From Thalassovita mangrovi (lineage in GTDB: Bacteria > Pseudomonadota > Alphaproteobacteria > Rhodobacterales > Rhodobacteraceae): a DNA stretch of 64,000 nucleotides. How positions within the stretch are numbered: the first letter of the stretch is position 1; every line of letters begins with the position of its first letter. Below the pieces are notes generated by a model. It was given only the letters and a program-made list of their open reading frames with translations, was not told the DNA's origin and ran no database searches. A program made the position numbers and the translations under genes. The stretch covers positions 62,001-126,000 of the forward strand of contig NZ_WWEN01000002.1 in assembly GCF_009857745.1 (NCBI RefSeq), in the 5' to 3' direction. This document shows, piece by piece, positions 25,625-34,386 of this stretch.

Positions 25625-26515
25625 TCACGCCATCGCTTCGAGCCGCGCCACCTCGGCCCGCAAACCCTCGCTCAACAGCGCCGCGAAACGGTTCTGCCGC
25701 TCCAGCCGCCGGTCGTCGGCGTGGCGGATCAGGTAGAAGCTGCGGGTCAGGCTGATCTGGTCGGTCAGGATCTTGCGGATGCCGCGCCCGAAGGGGATTG
25801 CGAAATCGTGCACGATGCCCACGCCGCCGCCGCTGCGCACCCAGTTGAACTGCACCGAGACCGAGTTGGAGGCCAGGTTCACCTTTTCGATCCCCGCCTC
25901 GGCGAGGTAATCCAGTTCCTTGTCGAAGATCAGGTCGGGGATATAGCCGATCACCCGGTGCCCTCTGAGATCTTCGAGCGTCTCGATCTTCGGGTGCTGG
26001 ATCAGGTAGGACCGCGCCCCGGCCAGGTGCAGCTTGTAATCGGTGATCTTCTGCACCGTCAGCCGCCCGGCGGTGGGCGGGCTGACCCCGATGACCATGT
26101 CGGCCTCGCGCTTGGACAGGTTCAGCACCCGCGGCAGCGCGACGATCTGGATTTCCAGGTCCGGGTTGTCCTCCATGATCTGGGAACAGACCTGCGGCAG
26201 CAGGTAATTTGCGCAGCCATCGGGCGCGCCGATGCGGATCTGCCCCGACAGGTCGCCCGCCTGCCCCGCCAGTTCCTCGACCGCGCCCGCCATCGCCTGT
26301 TCGGCATGTTCGGCATGGATCAGCAGCCGCTGGCCGGCATCGGTCATCGCATAGCCCTGCGGCGACTTCGCAAACAGCGGCGCGCCCAGTTCCTCCTCCA
26401 GCCGGGCGATCCGGCGGCCCACCGTGGCCGGATCCACCTTCAATTCGCGCCCCGCCGATGACAGGCTCTCAAATCGCGCAACTGCCAGAAAAACCTTAAG
26501 ATCGTCCCAGTTCAT
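25625..26515 (-). CDS. LysR family regulator, divergent from mmsA
   Basis: 296 aa. N-terminal helix-turn-helix (MNWDDLKVFLAVARFESLSS, then VDPATVGRRIARLEEELGAP), followed by a ligand-binding domain (residues 90-290). It is transcribed away from mmsA with a 102-nt spacer containing a 9-bp inverted repeat (TGCATAAAT / ATTTATGCA), so it probably controls valine/methylmalonate semialdehyde catabolism. The ATG at 26515 is preceded by GGGGCAGGG. The effector could be a valine or 3-hydroxyisobutyrate derivative; this is inference from position. Confidence 0.9.
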   Translation of the reverse strand: MNWDDLKVFLAVARFESLSSAGRELKVDPATVGRRIARLEEELGAPLFAKSPQGYAMTDAGQRLLIHAEHAEQAMAGAVEELAGQAGDLSGQIRIGAPDGCANYLLPQVCSQIMEDNPDLEIQIVALPRVLNLSKREADMVIGVSPPTAGRLTVQKITDYKLHLAGARSYLIQHPKIETLEDLRGHRVIGYIPDLIFDKELDYLAEAGIEKVNLASNSVSVQFNWVRSGGGVGIVHDFAIPFGRGIRKILTDQISLTRSFYLIRHADDRRLERQNRFAALLSEGLRAEVARLEAMA

Positions 26516-26526
26516 CCCTGCCCCTA

Positions 26527-26580
26527 TGCATAAATGCAAAACCTTTTTGGCAACTTGCACCTTTTCACGGGATTTATGCA
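26527..26580. promoter_or_regulatory. Inverted repeat in the lysR/mmsA spacer
   Basis: TGCATAAAT at 26527-26535 and its exact inverse ATTTATGCA at 26572-26580, 36 nt apart. The first also forms a small palindrome TGCAT-AA-ATGCA. Candidate operator pair for the divergent LysR regulator. Confidence 0.45.
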
Positions 26581-26617
26581 ATCCTATTGTGCCCGCAAAG
26601 TCGTAACGGAGGAACCC

Positions 26618-28117
26618 ATGCAGGAAATTCATCACTATATCGACGGCACCGAGTCCAAAGGCACTTCGGGCCGTTTCGCCGACATCTACAACCCCGCCAC
26701 CGGCGAGGTTCAGGCCAAGGTGGCGCTGGCCACCAAGGATGAACTGGACGCCGCCGTCGAAAAAGCCGCCGCCGCACAGGTCGGCTGGGCCGCCACCAAC
26801 CCGCAGCGCCGCGCCCGGGTGATGATGAAATTCGCCGCCCTGATCAACGAAAACATGGACGTCCTGGCCGAGCTGGTCAGCCGTGAACACGGCAAGACCC
26901 TGCCCGACGCCCGCGGCGACGTGCAGCGTGGCCTGGAAGTGGTCGAAGTCTGCATGGGCGCCCCGAACATGCTGAAGGGCGAATACATGAACGACGGCGG
27001 CCCGGGCATCGACCTCTACTCGATGCGTCAGCCGCTGGGCGTCGTTGCCGGCATCACGCCGTTCAACTTCCCCGCCATGATCCCGCTGTGGAAAATGGCC
27101 CCCGCCCTGGCCAGCGGCAACGCGATGATCCTGAAACCGTCGGAACGCTGCCCCTCGACCTCGATGAAGCTGGCCGAACTGCTGAAGGAAGCGGGCCTGC
27201 CCGACGGCGTTCTGCAGGTCGTCAACGGCGACAAGGAAGTGGTCGACGCGATCCTCGACAACGAAACCGTTCAGGCCGTTGGCTTCGTCGGTTCGACCCC
27301 GATCGCCCAGTACATCTATGGCCGCGCCGCCACCAACGGTAAGCGCGCCCAGTGCTTCGGCGGCGCCAAGAACCACATGATCATCATGCCCGACGCCGAC
27401 ATGGACAAGGCCGCCGACGCGCTGGTCGGTGCCGGTTTCGGCGCGGCAGGCGAACGCTGCATGGCGATCTCGGTCGCGGTTCCGGTCGGTGACAAGACCG
27501 CCGACGCGCTGATCGAACGGCTGATCCCGCGCATCGAAGCTCTGAAGGTCGGCCCCTACACCGCCGGCGACGACGTCGATTTCGGCCCGGTCATCACCGC
27601 CCAGGCCAAGGCCCGGATCAACGGCCTGGTCGACAGCGGTGTCGAACAGGGCGCCAAGCTGGTGATCGACGGCCGGAACTTCAGCCTGCAGGGTTACGAG
27701 GACGGCTTCTTCGTCGGCCCGTCGCTGTTCGACAACGTCACCCCGGACATGGATATCTACAAGGAAGAGATCTTCGGCCCGGTTCTGAGCCAGGTGCGCG
27801 CCAAGTCCTATGACGAAGCGCTGGACCTGATCATGAAGAACAACTACGGCAACGGCACCTCGATCTTCACCGCCGATGGCGACACCGCGCGCGACTTCGC
27901 AAACAAGGTCAACGTGGGCATGGTCGGCATCAACTTCCCGATCCCGGTTCCGCTGTCCTACTTCACCTTCGGCGGCTGGAAGAAGTCGGCCTTCGGCGAC
28001 CTGAACCAATACGGTCCCGACGCGTTCCGCTTCTACACCAAGACCAAGACCGTGACCGCGCGCTGGTTCTCTGGCATCAAGGAAGGCGGCGAATTCGCCT
28101 TCAAGGCGATGGACTGA
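26618..28117 (+). CDS. mmsA: Methylmalonate-semialdehyde dehydrogenase (CoA-acylating)
   Basis: 499-aa NAD- and CoA-dependent aldehyde dehydrogenase that converts methylmalonate semialdehyde (from valine) to propionyl-CoA, and malonate semialdehyde to acetyl-CoA. Catalytic Cys281 sits in FGAAGERCMAIS, the family-specific form; GITPFNFPAMIPLWKMAPAL and KPSERCPSTSM are also typical. The start at 26618 has GGAGGA just upstream. A long hairpin terminator follows. Other valine-pathway genes (31056-34116) are about 3 kb downstream on the same strand but in a separate transcription unit. Confidence 0.95.
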   Translation: MQEIHHYIDGTESKGTSGRFADIYNPATGEVQAKVALATKDELDAAVEKAAAAQVGWAATNPQRRARVMMKFAALINENMDVLAELVSREHGKTLPDARGDVQRGLEVVEVCMGAPNMLKGEYMNDGGPGIDLYSMRQPLGVVAGITPFNFPAMIPLWKMAPALASGNAMILKPSERCPSTSMKLAELLKEAGLPDGVLQVVNGDKEVVDAILDNETVQAVGFVGSTPIAQYIYGRAATNGKRAQCFGGAKNHMIIMPDADMDKAADALVGAGFGAAGERCMAISVAVPVGDKTADALIERLIPRIEALKVGPYTAGDDVDFGPVITAQAKARINGLVDSGVEQGAKLVIDGRNFSLQGYEDGFFVGPSLFDNVTPDMDIYKEEIFGPVLSQVRAKSYDEALDLIMKNNYGNGTSIFTADGDTARDFANKVNVGMVGINFPIPVPLSYFTFGGWKKSAFGDLNQYGPDAFRFYTKTKTVTARWFSGIKEGGEFAFKAMD

Positions 28118-28140
28118 TTTGCAACGCCTGAAATGATTTC

Positions 28141-28176
28141 GAAGGGGGCATGCTTCATGCCCCCTTCATTTATTTT
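28141..28176 (+). terminator. Terminator of mmsA
   Basis: Perfect 12-bp stem GAAGGGGGCATG / CATGCCCCCTTC, loop CTT, followed by ATTTATTTT. Confidence 0.9.
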
Positions 28177-28198
28177 GAATGCGCTGTACCATTCCTCC

Positions 28199-28618
28199 AT
28201 GTCGGTACGCTTCAATATCCTGCCGGGTCATGGGCTTGTCTATGTTCGCCTCGACGGCGACATCTGCGCCTCGGAATGTCTTGCGATCTTCAATGAATAC
28301 GCCAAGCACCCCGAATGCCGCCCCGGTCAGAAACAGCTGATCGACTTTTCGCGCGCCACCGGTCTCGATACCGATTTCGTGAAACTGATCGAATTGCAGG
28401 CCCGCAAGGCGGATATCTTCCTGGCCGACGGGGCGCAGACCCTGACCGTCTATTACGCGCCCTGCCGCCACACCCGCGAACTGGCGAAGGTGATGCAGCG
28501 CAACTGGGAAGCCTTCCCCGGCGTGGTCACCGTCATCCAGGATGACGAAGCCGCCGCGCTGTCGATCCTTGGGCTGCGGATGGCGACTTTCGACCAGCTT
28601 CTCGAGCAGACATTTTGA
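28199..28618 (+). CDS. STAS-like small protein, paralogue 1
   Basis: 139 aa, no signal peptide or membrane helix. It alternates short strands and helices: NILPGHGLVYVRLDGDICAS, KQLIDFSRATGLDTDFVKLI, and a final TVIQDDEAAALSILGL. The pattern is like SpoIIAA/STAS-type or BLUF-neighbour small domains, but I cannot assign a named family. The next gene (28710-29135) is a clear paralogue: both share a LVYVRL/CLYLRF first strand and an LIDFSR/VFDLAR second strand at matching distances. The start at 28199 is weakly supported (no good ribosome site). Function unknown. Confidence 0.65.
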   Translation: MSVRFNILPGHGLVYVRLDGDICASECLAIFNEYAKHPECRPGQKQLIDFSRATGLDTDFVKLIELQARKADIFLADGAQTLTVYYAPCRHTRELAKVMQRNWEAFPGVVTVIQDDEAAALSILGLRMATFDQLLEQTF

Positions 28619-28709
28619 TGCGGATCAAGGAACCAGTACCGCATAGCGGGTATCAGATGACAAATTCATGACACCATCCCCCACCACACGACAGAGACGA
28701 ATACCCTAA

Positions 28710-29135
28710 ATGCCCGCCCGTTACAGGTTCTTTCCCGAACACGAATGCCTCTACCTCAGATTCGAGGACCCGTTCCTGTTCGGCCAGGCGGATGAGATGG
28801 TCAAATCCTTCACCTCGGACCCGGAATTCAAGCGCACCCGCACTCTGGTGTTCGACCTGGCCCGGCTGAGCAATATCAAGATCGACGTCACCCGCAGCGC
28901 GGAAAAGGCGATGCAGCTCGGCCCGAACTTTCCCATGAGCGGCGGGCAGATCATCGTGCTGGCCCCCACCGAAACCGGGCAATCGCTGGCGGAACTGCTG
29001 CGGGGGTTGTGGGCGAATTTCCCGCATATCGAATATCAGGTTTTCGGCGCGGAAGAGGACTTGTTCGACCATCTCGGCATCGGGCCGGAGTACTGGAACC
29101 GGATCACGGGCGAATTCGACGATACAGCCGGGTAA
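28710..29135 (+). CDS. STAS-like small protein, paralogue 2
   Basis: 141 aa. Tandem paralogue of the preceding gene, diverged but aligned over its whole length (RFFPEHECLYLRFEDPFLFG; RTLVFDLARLSNIKIDVTRS; a last segment ending LFDHLGIGPEYW). Cytoplasmic, with an alpha/beta sandwich pattern. The 91-nt gap between the two has no terminator, so they may be co-transcribed. They lie between mmsA and a DsrE-type gene, a setting that gives no firm clue. A strong bidirectional terminator follows at 29159. Confidence 0.68.
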   Translation: MPARYRFFPEHECLYLRFEDPFLFGQADEMVKSFTSDPEFKRTRTLVFDLARLSNIKIDVTRSAEKAMQLGPNFPMSGGQIIVLAPTETGQSLAELLRGLWANFPHIEYQVFGAEEDLFDHLGIGPEYWNRITGEFDDTAG

Positions 29136-29158
29136 ATCGCCCCGGCATCGAACAAATC

Positions 29159-29192
29159 AAAACGCCCCGGCACATTGGCCGGGGCGTTTTTC
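29159..29192. terminator. Bidirectional terminator
   Basis: 11-bp stem AACGCCCCGGC / GCCGGGGCGTT with a 6-nt loop. It is flanked by A residues on one side and T residues on the other, and lies between converging genes. Confidence 0.9.
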
Positions 29193-29207
29193 TGTTTTGG
29201 AGCGATT

Positions 29208-29669
29208 TTACCAGGACAGGGTTTTCATATTCGGATCGAACAGGAATTTCTCGACAACCGGCCAGCTGCCCATGGTCACGCCGTCGATGTAATCGTCCAT
29301 CGTCAGCCCAGCCGCGTTCGAACAGGCCTGGCACATGATCACCTGGCCGCCATCGGCCATGAAGTCTTTCAACATGTCCTGGATCGATTTGTCGGCCTCG
29401 CGCATCAGCCCGGGCACGTTGCTGGGCCGTTTCTTGTCCGCCAGGTAGACGCCGCGCACGTTCAGCCAGATCACGACGGGTTCGTGCCCGTTCTTCAGCA
29501 CTTTCTCATGGGCGAAATAGATCGCCTTTGCCGCCGCCCAGGTGTCATCGGTGGTCAGGCTGACGAACAGCCCGGGCTTGCCTTCCTCGGCAACGGCCTG
29601 CTGGGTCGGAGCGAAAACCGCCAGCGCCATCAGCGCCAGGGCCAAAACAGTCGTTGTGATTCTACGCAT
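29208..29669 (-). CDS. Periplasmic DsrE family protein
   Basis: 153 aa. A signal peptide (ITTTVLALALMALAVFAPTQ, cleavage near AVAEE) precedes a DsrE/DsrF-fold domain: FVSLTTDDTWAAAKAIYFAH, VVIWLNVRGVYLAD, and a late CQACSNAAG with two cysteines. DsrE-fold proteins handle sulfur (sulfurtransferase or persulfide carriers); the CxxC is in the position of the active-site loop. Exported members are of unknown precise role. The start is followed by a normal signal sequence and GAGGAGA precedes it. A palindrome like an FnrL site is 57 nt upstream (29726-29739), suggesting oxygen control. Confidence 0.83.
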   Translation of the reverse strand: MRRITTTVLALALMALAVFAPTQQAVAEEGKPGLFVSLTTDDTWAAAKAIYFAHEKVLKNGHEPVVIWLNVRGVYLADKKRPSNVPGLMREADKSIQDMLKDFMADGGQVIMCQACSNAAGLTMDDYIDGVTMGSWPVVEKFLFDPNMKTLSW

Positions 29670-29725
29670 TGGAAATCTCCTCGTTCAATACAGGGCCAAT
29701 CTCTGCCCCGCCCCTCATGAAGGCT

Positions 29726-29739
29726 ATGACACAGATCAA
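29726..29739 (-). promoter_or_regulatory. FNR/FnrL-like site upstream of the DsrE gene
   Basis: TTGATCTGTGTCAT on the minus strand matches TTGAY-N4-RTCAA at all but the last position. It is 57 nt upstream of the DsrE start, a suitable distance for activation. Confidence 0.4.
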
Positions 29740-29832
29740 AACCTTCCAGCGCAGGAAGCTTGCCTTGGTTGCACGGCACCGGGGACCGTGATCTAGTCGA
29801 AACGTCATATTCACCAAAACGAGGCCCGGTGC

Positions 29833-30966
29833 ATGTCGATCCCCAAACCAGACTTCACAATCGGCGTGGAAGAAGAATACCTGCTGGTCGATCTGGACAC
29901 GCTCGACCTCGCCAGCGCGCCGACCGAGCTGATGGAACGTTGCGGCGCCGAACTGCAAGGCCAGTTCAGCCCGGAATTCCTTGATTGTCAGGTGGAAATC
30001 GGCACCCGGGTCTGCGCCAACGTGGCCGAGGCCCGCAACGAGTTGAAGCACCTGCGCTCGACCGTCGCCCGGATCGCCAAGGATTTCAACCTCGCCCCGA
30101 TCGCAGCCTCCTGCCATCCGTTTTCGGACTGGCGCGAAACCCATCACACCGACAAGGAACGCTATAACATTCTGAGCGACGACCTGGCCGGCGTCGCGCG
30201 GCGGATGCTGATCTGCGGCATGCACGTGCATGTGGGCATCCCCGAACCGGACCAGCGCATCGACCTGATGAACCAGATGCGCTATTTCCTGCCGCATCTT
30301 CTGGCGCTGAGCGGGTCCTCGCCGTTCTGGCAGGGCGAAGATACCGGACTGAACAGCTACCGGCTGACCGTGTTCGACAACCTGCCCCGCACCGGGCTGC
30401 CGCCGCGTTTCGACAGCTGGAGCCAATATGACCGCTCGGTCCGGGCGCTGGTCGATCTGGACCTGATCGAGGATGCCTCGAAAATCTGGTGGGACATGCG
30501 GCCCTCGGCGCGCTTCCCGACCATCGAGTCGCGGATCTGCGATGTGTCGCCGCGGCTGGAAACCACGCTGACGCTGGCGGCGCTGACCCAGGCGCTGACC
30601 CGGGCGCTGTGGCGGCTGTCGCTGAGCAACCAGCGCTGGCGCATCTACGACAATTTCCTGATCTCGGAAAACCGCTGGCGGGCGCAGCGCTATGGCACCG
30701 AAGCCGGGCTGATCGATTTCGGCGCGCGTGAAATCCTGCCCTTCGACCAGTTGGTCGAGGAACTGATCGAGCTGGTGACCGTGGATGCCGATATCCTTGG
30801 CTCGCTATCCGAGATCGCCAACATGCGCTGCATCCTGGAACAGGGCACCGCCGCACAGCAGCAAAGACGGATCTACGAGGATGCGATCCAGGCCGAAGAC
30901 ACCCCGCACAATGCGCTGAAACGGGTGGTCGAACACCTGATCGAAGAATTCCACGCCGATCTTTGA
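29833..30966 (+). CDS. Carboxylate-amine ligase, YbdK/GCS2 family
   Basis: 377 aa, ATP-dependent ligase of the glutamate-cysteine ligase type 2 superfamily. E. coli YbdK has weak gamma-glutamylcysteine synthetase activity; the physiological product of most members is unknown. Typical marks are [13 protein letters not shown] near the N-terminus (metal-binding Glu), QVEIGTRVC, the GMHVHVGIP strand with paired His, and SRICDVSP. Length normal. The gene lies between the DsrE gene and the acyl-CoA dehydrogenase, 89 nt before the latter. Confidence 0.9.
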   Translation: MSIPKPDFTIGVEEEYLLVDLDTLDLASAPTELMERCGAELQGQFSPEFLDCQVEIGTRVCANVAEARNELKHLRSTVARIAKDFNLAPIAASCHPFSDWRETHHTDKERYNILSDDLAGVARRMLICGMHVHVGIPEPDQRIDLMNQMRYFLPHLLALSGSSPFWQGEDTGLNSYRLTVFDNLPRTGLPPRFDSWSQYDRSVRALVDLDLIEDASKIWWDMRPSARFPTIESRICDVSPRLETTLTLAALTQALTRALWRLSLSNQRWRIYDNFLISENRWRAQRYGTEAGLIDFGAREILPFDQLVEELIELVTVDADILGSLSEIANMRCILEQGTAAQQQRRIYEDAIQAEDTPHNALKRVVEHLIEEFHADL

Positions 30967-31013
30967 GCGCTGGCGGAGGCTGAAAAACTTCTGTAGGATT
31001 TCGGAATTAAACA

Positions 31014-31029
31014 CACGTTCAATAACGTG
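31014..31029. promoter_or_regulatory. Inverted repeat upstream of the valine operon
   Basis: Perfect CACGTT-CAAT-AACGTG, 27 nt before the acyl-CoA dehydrogenase start. Candidate operator for a regulator of branched-chain amino acid degradation; the regulator is not identified. Confidence 0.35.
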
Positions 31030-31055
31030 ACATCGCGCCATTTGGGAGGAGACGA

Positions 31056-32201
31056 ATGGATTTCGCACTGAGCGAGGAGCAAACCGCCATTTTCGACATG
31101 GCGAAGGGTTTCGGCGAGGAAAAGATCGCCCCTTACGCCCATGAGTGGGAAAAGCAGGGCACCATCCCCAAGGAATTGTGGGCCGAGGTCGGCGCATTGG
31201 GACTGGGCGGCATCTACGTGTCCGAGGACTCGGGCGGATCGGGGCTGACCCGTCTGGACGCGGCGCTGATCTTCGAGGCGCTGTCGATGTCCTGCCCCTC
31301 GGTGGCGTCCTTCCTGTCGATCCACAACATGTGCGCCAAGATGCTCGACACCTTCGGCAGCGACGATGTGAAGGAACGTTACCTGACACCCGCCATCAGC
31401 ATGGACACGGTGCTGTCTTATTGCCTGACCGAACCGGGATCGGGATCGGACGCGGCGGCGCTGAAAACCCGGGCGGAGCGCAGCAATGACGGCTACGTCC
31501 TGAACGGCACCAAGGCGTTCATATCGGGCGGCGGCTATTCGGATGCCTATGTGGTGATGTGCCGGACCGGCGATGACGGGCCCAAGGGCATTTCCACCGT
31601 GGTGGTCGAGGACGGCAGCGCCGGGCTCAGCTTCGGCGGGCTCGAGGACAAGATGGGCTGGAAAAGCCAACCCACCCGCCAGGTGCAGTTCGACGATTGC
31701 AAGGTGCCCGCGGACAACCTCGTCGGCGAGGAAGGCAAGGGCTTCAAATACGCGATGATGGGGCTCGACGGCGGCCGGCTGAACATTTCCGCCTGTAGCC
31801 TTGGCGCGGCGCAATCGGCGCTGGACAAGACGCTGCAATACATGGGCGAACGCAAGGCGTTCGGCAAAACCATCGACCAGTTCCAGGCGCTGCAATTCCG
31901 CCTGGCCGACATGGAAATCGAACTGCAGGCCGCGCGCACCTTCCTGTATCAGGCGGCGTGGAAACTGGATCAGGGCACGCCGGACGCGACCAAGTTCTGC
32001 GCCATGGCGAAACGCTTCGTCACCGAGACCGGGTCGAAGGTCGCCAACCAGTGCCTGCAGCTGCATGGCGGTTACGGTTACCTGGCCGATTACGGCATCG
32101 AAAAGATCGTGCGCGATCTGCGGGTGCATGAAATCCTGGAAGGCACCAACGAAATCATGCGGATGATCGTTGCGCGCCAAATGCTGAGCGACCGGGCATG
32201 A
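31056..32201 (+). CDS. Acyl-CoA dehydrogenase, probably isobutyryl-CoA dehydrogenase
   Basis: 381-aa FAD enzyme. It probably oxidises isobutyryl-CoA to methacrylyl-CoA in valine catabolism, inferred from its operon with the hydrolase and mmsB. Family marks are intact: YCLTEPGSGSDAAAL, GTKAFISGGG, RKAFGKTIDQFQALQF, and the C-terminal EGTNEIMRMIVARQML. The start at 31056 has GGGAGGAG upstream. It overlaps the next gene by 4 nt (ATGA). Electrons would pass to ETF. Confidence 0.92.
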   Translation: MDFALSEEQTAIFDMAKGFGEEKIAPYAHEWEKQGTIPKELWAEVGALGLGGIYVSEDSGGSGLTRLDAALIFEALSMSCPSVASFLSIHNMCAKMLDTFGSDDVKERYLTPAISMDTVLSYCLTEPGSGSDAAALKTRAERSNDGYVLNGTKAFISGGGYSDAYVVMCRTGDDGPKGISTVVVEDGSAGLSFGGLEDKMGWKSQPTRQVQFDDCKVPADNLVGEEGKGFKYAMMGLDGGRLNISACSLGAAQSALDKTLQYMGERKAFGKTIDQFQALQFRLADMEIELQAARTFLYQAAWKLDQGTPDATKFCAMAKRFVTETGSKVANQCLQLHGGYGYLADYGIEKIVRDLRVHEILEGTNEIMRMIVARQMLSDRA

Positions 32202-33241
32202 GCGACATCAATATCCGCATCGACGGCAAGATCGGCCACATCACCCTGACCCGGCCGAAGGCGCTGAACGCGCTGAGCTACGACATGTGCCTGGCGATCG
32301 AAAAGGCGCTGGACGACTGGCGCGAAGACGATGCCGTTTCGATGATCCTGATCGACGCCGAAGGTGATCGCGCCTTCTGCGCCGGCGGCGACATCCAGGA
32401 ACTCTACGACACCGGCAAGGCGGGCGATTTTGGCTATGGCCGCAAATTCTGGCGCGACGAATACCGGATGAACGCCAAGCTGTTCGAATTCCCCAAGCCG
32501 GTGGCCAGCCTGATGCAGGGCTTCACCATGGGCGGCGGCGTCGGCATCGGCTGTCACGGATCGCACCGGGTGGTCTGCGAAAGCAGCCAGGTGGCGATGC
32601 CGGAAACCGGCATCGGGCTGGTGCCCGACGTGGGCGGATCGCTGATCCTGTCGCGCGCGCCGGGCCGTGTCGGCGAATACCTCGGCTCCACCGGCGGCCG
32701 GATCGGGGCGGCGGATGCGATCTATGCCGGGTTCGCCGATTACTTCGTACCGCAGGAAGACTGGACCGCGCTGACGGCGGAACTGGTCGAAACCGGCGAC
32801 TGGACCGCCATCGACCGCGCCGCGAAACCCGCCCCGGCGGGCGATCTGGAAGCCTTGCGCCCCCAGATCGACGCGCATTTCGCGGGCGAAACCCTGCGCG
32901 ATATCCTGATCACGCTGCAAGATGACGACGGCGACTTCGCCGCCAAGGCGCTGAAATCGCTGAACCGGGTGTCGCCGCTGTCGGCCGCCTGCACCATCGA
33001 GATGATCCACCGGCTGCGCGGCAGCGATGACATTCGCCAGGCGCTGGAAATGGAATACCGCTTCACCTTCCGCGCGATGGAAGCGGGTGATTTCCTTGAA
33101 GGCGTGCGCGCCCAGATCATCGACAAGGACCGCAACCCGAGCTGGAAACACGAAGGCCCCGGCGCGGTCACGGATATGGAAGTCGCGAAAATGCTGATGC
33201 CGCTTGGCGCGGACAGCCTGACATTCGAGGAGGAGGAATAA
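32198..33241 (+). CDS. 3-hydroxyisobutyryl-CoA hydrolase (enoyl-CoA hydratase/isomerase family)
   Basis: 347-aa crotonase-fold protein of the long HIBCH type, which hydrolyses 3-hydroxyisobutyryl-CoA to 3-hydroxyisobutyrate. Marks: LTRPKALNALSYDMC, FCAGGDIQELYDTG, the oxyanion block MGGGVGIGCHGSHRV, and MPETGIGLVPDVGG with the hydrolase-type Glu. The length and the C-terminal extension distinguish it from simple hydratases. No separate methacrylyl-CoA hydratase is visible in the operon, so hydration would need another enzyme. Overlaps the upstream gene by 4 nt; mmsB starts 2 nt after it. Confidence 0.88.
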   Translation: MSDINIRIDGKIGHITLTRPKALNALSYDMCLAIEKALDDWREDDAVSMILIDAEGDRAFCAGGDIQELYDTGKAGDFGYGRKFWRDEYRMNAKLFEFPKPVASLMQGFTMGGGVGIGCHGSHRVVCESSQVAMPETGIGLVPDVGGSLILSRAPGRVGEYLGSTGGRIGAADAIYAGFADYFVPQEDWTALTAELVETGDWTAIDRAAKPAPAGDLEALRPQIDAHFAGETLRDILITLQDDDGDFAAKALKSLNRVSPLSAACTIEMIHRLRGSDDIRQALEMEYRFTFRAMEAGDFLEGVRAQIIDKDRNPSWKHEGPGAVTDMEVAKMLMPLGADSLTFEEEE

Positions 33242-33243
33242 TC

Positions 33244-34116
33244 ATGAAGATCGGATTTATCGGTCTGGGCAATATGGGCGCGCCGATGGCCGCCAACCTG
33301 GTCAAGGAAGGCCACGAGGTCACCGGTTTCGACCTGGCCGCCCCGATGCCCGAGGGCGTGAGCAAAGCCGACACCGCCGCCGCGGCGGCGGCAGGCCAGG
33401 ACGTGGTGATCACCATGCTGCCCAACGGCGCGATCCTGCGCGCGGTGGCGGATGAGGTGATCCCGGCGATGAAACCCGGCGCGGTGCTGTGCGACTGTTC
33501 CACCGTCGACGTGGACAGCGCCCGCGCGGTGGCAGACCAGGCCGCAGCCGCCGGTCTGGGCGCGCTGGACGCGCCTGTTTCGGGCGGCGTCGGAGGCGCG
33601 ACGGCTGGCACCCTGACCTTCATGGTCGGCGGCAGCGCGGACGCGTTCAACACCGTCAAGCCGCTGTTCGACATCATGGGGCAGAAGGCGGTGCATTGCG
33701 GCGCCTCGGGCGCGGGGCAAGCCGCCAAGATCTGCAACAACATGATCCTCGGCGTCACCATGATCGCCACCTGCGAAGCCTTCGCGCTGGCCGACAAGCT
33801 GGGGCTGGACCGGCAGAAGATGTTCGACGTGGTCAGCACCTCGTCGGGTTACAGCTGGACGATGAACGCCTATTGCCCCGCCCCCGGCGTCGGCCCGCAA
33901 TCGCCCGCCGACAACGATTACAAGCCGGGTTTCGCATCCGAACTGATGCTGAAGGACCTGCGCCTGTCGCAACAGGCGGCGGAATCGGCGGATGCCGACA
34001 CCCCGATGGGTCAGCTGGCCAAGGCGCTGTATGAACAGTTCGTTGAAAACGAAGGCGGCAAAGGCATGGATTTCAGCGCCATGCTGCCCCGGTTCGAAAA
34101 ACGCGGGCACAATTGA
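33244..34116 (+). CDS. mmsB: 3-hydroxyisobutyrate dehydrogenase
   Basis: 290-aa NAD-dependent enzyme oxidising 3-hydroxyisobutyrate to methylmalonate semialdehyde, the substrate of MmsA. The N-terminal GLGNMGAPMAANLVKEGHEV Rossmann motif, the substrate loop DAPVSGGVGGATAGTLTFMV and catalytic Lys162 in GAGQAAKICNN are intact. Third gene of the valine operon, 2 nt after the hydrolase, with GGAGGAGG upstream. This links the operon to mmsA further upstream. Confidence 0.95.
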   Translation: MKIGFIGLGNMGAPMAANLVKEGHEVTGFDLAAPMPEGVSKADTAAAAAAGQDVVITMLPNGAILRAVADEVIPAMKPGAVLCDCSTVDVDSARAVADQAAAAGLGALDAPVSGGVGGATAGTLTFMVGGSADAFNTVKPLFDIMGQKAVHCGASGAGQAAKICNNMILGVTMIATCEAFALADKLGLDRQKMFDVVSTSSGYSWTMNAYCPAPGVGPQSPADNDYKPGFASELMLKDLRLSQQAAESADADTPMGQLAKALYEQFVENEGGKGMDFSAMLPRFEKRGHN

Positions 34117-34185
34117 TCCAAGTCATGTTCCGCCAACACCGGCCTCTTTTAAGCTGCATCGAATTGACATCAATGGAGCTTTAAG

Positions 34186-34374
34186 ATGTTTGCAAAGAAC
34201 GTTGGCGCAATTGACAAAGTCCTGCGCATCGTCGTCGGCGCCCTGCTGATCATCGGGGCGCTGATGGGCTATGGCGTGTGGATGTGGATCGGGGTGATCC
34301 CGCTGGTCACCGGGTTGCTGGGCACCTGCCCGATCTATTCGATCCTGGGCATCAATACCTGCCCCAAGAAATGA
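34186..34374 (+). CDS. DUF2892 family small membrane protein
   Basis: 62 aa, two membrane helices (VLRIVVGALLIIGALMGYGV and WIGVIPLVTGLLG) and the family's N-terminal KNVGAIDKVLRI and C-terminal GTCPIYSILGINTC with two cysteines. In YgaP this domain is fused to a rhodanese; stand-alone forms are common and often linked to sulfur handling. The start is the ATG at 34186, with GGAGC upstream. No direct partner here; a rhodanese gene lies about 4 kb away. Confidence 0.88.
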   Translation: MFAKNVGAIDKVLRIVVGALLIIGALMGYGVWMWIGVIPLVTGLLGTCPIYSILGINTCPKK

Positions 34375-34386
34375 GCTTCCGGCGGC

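Noticed and set aside
26516-28009. A long N-terminal extension of the LysR gene
   Set aside because: The extension is antisense to mmsA. The LysR helix-turn-helix begins at MNWDDL, so the gene starts at 26515.
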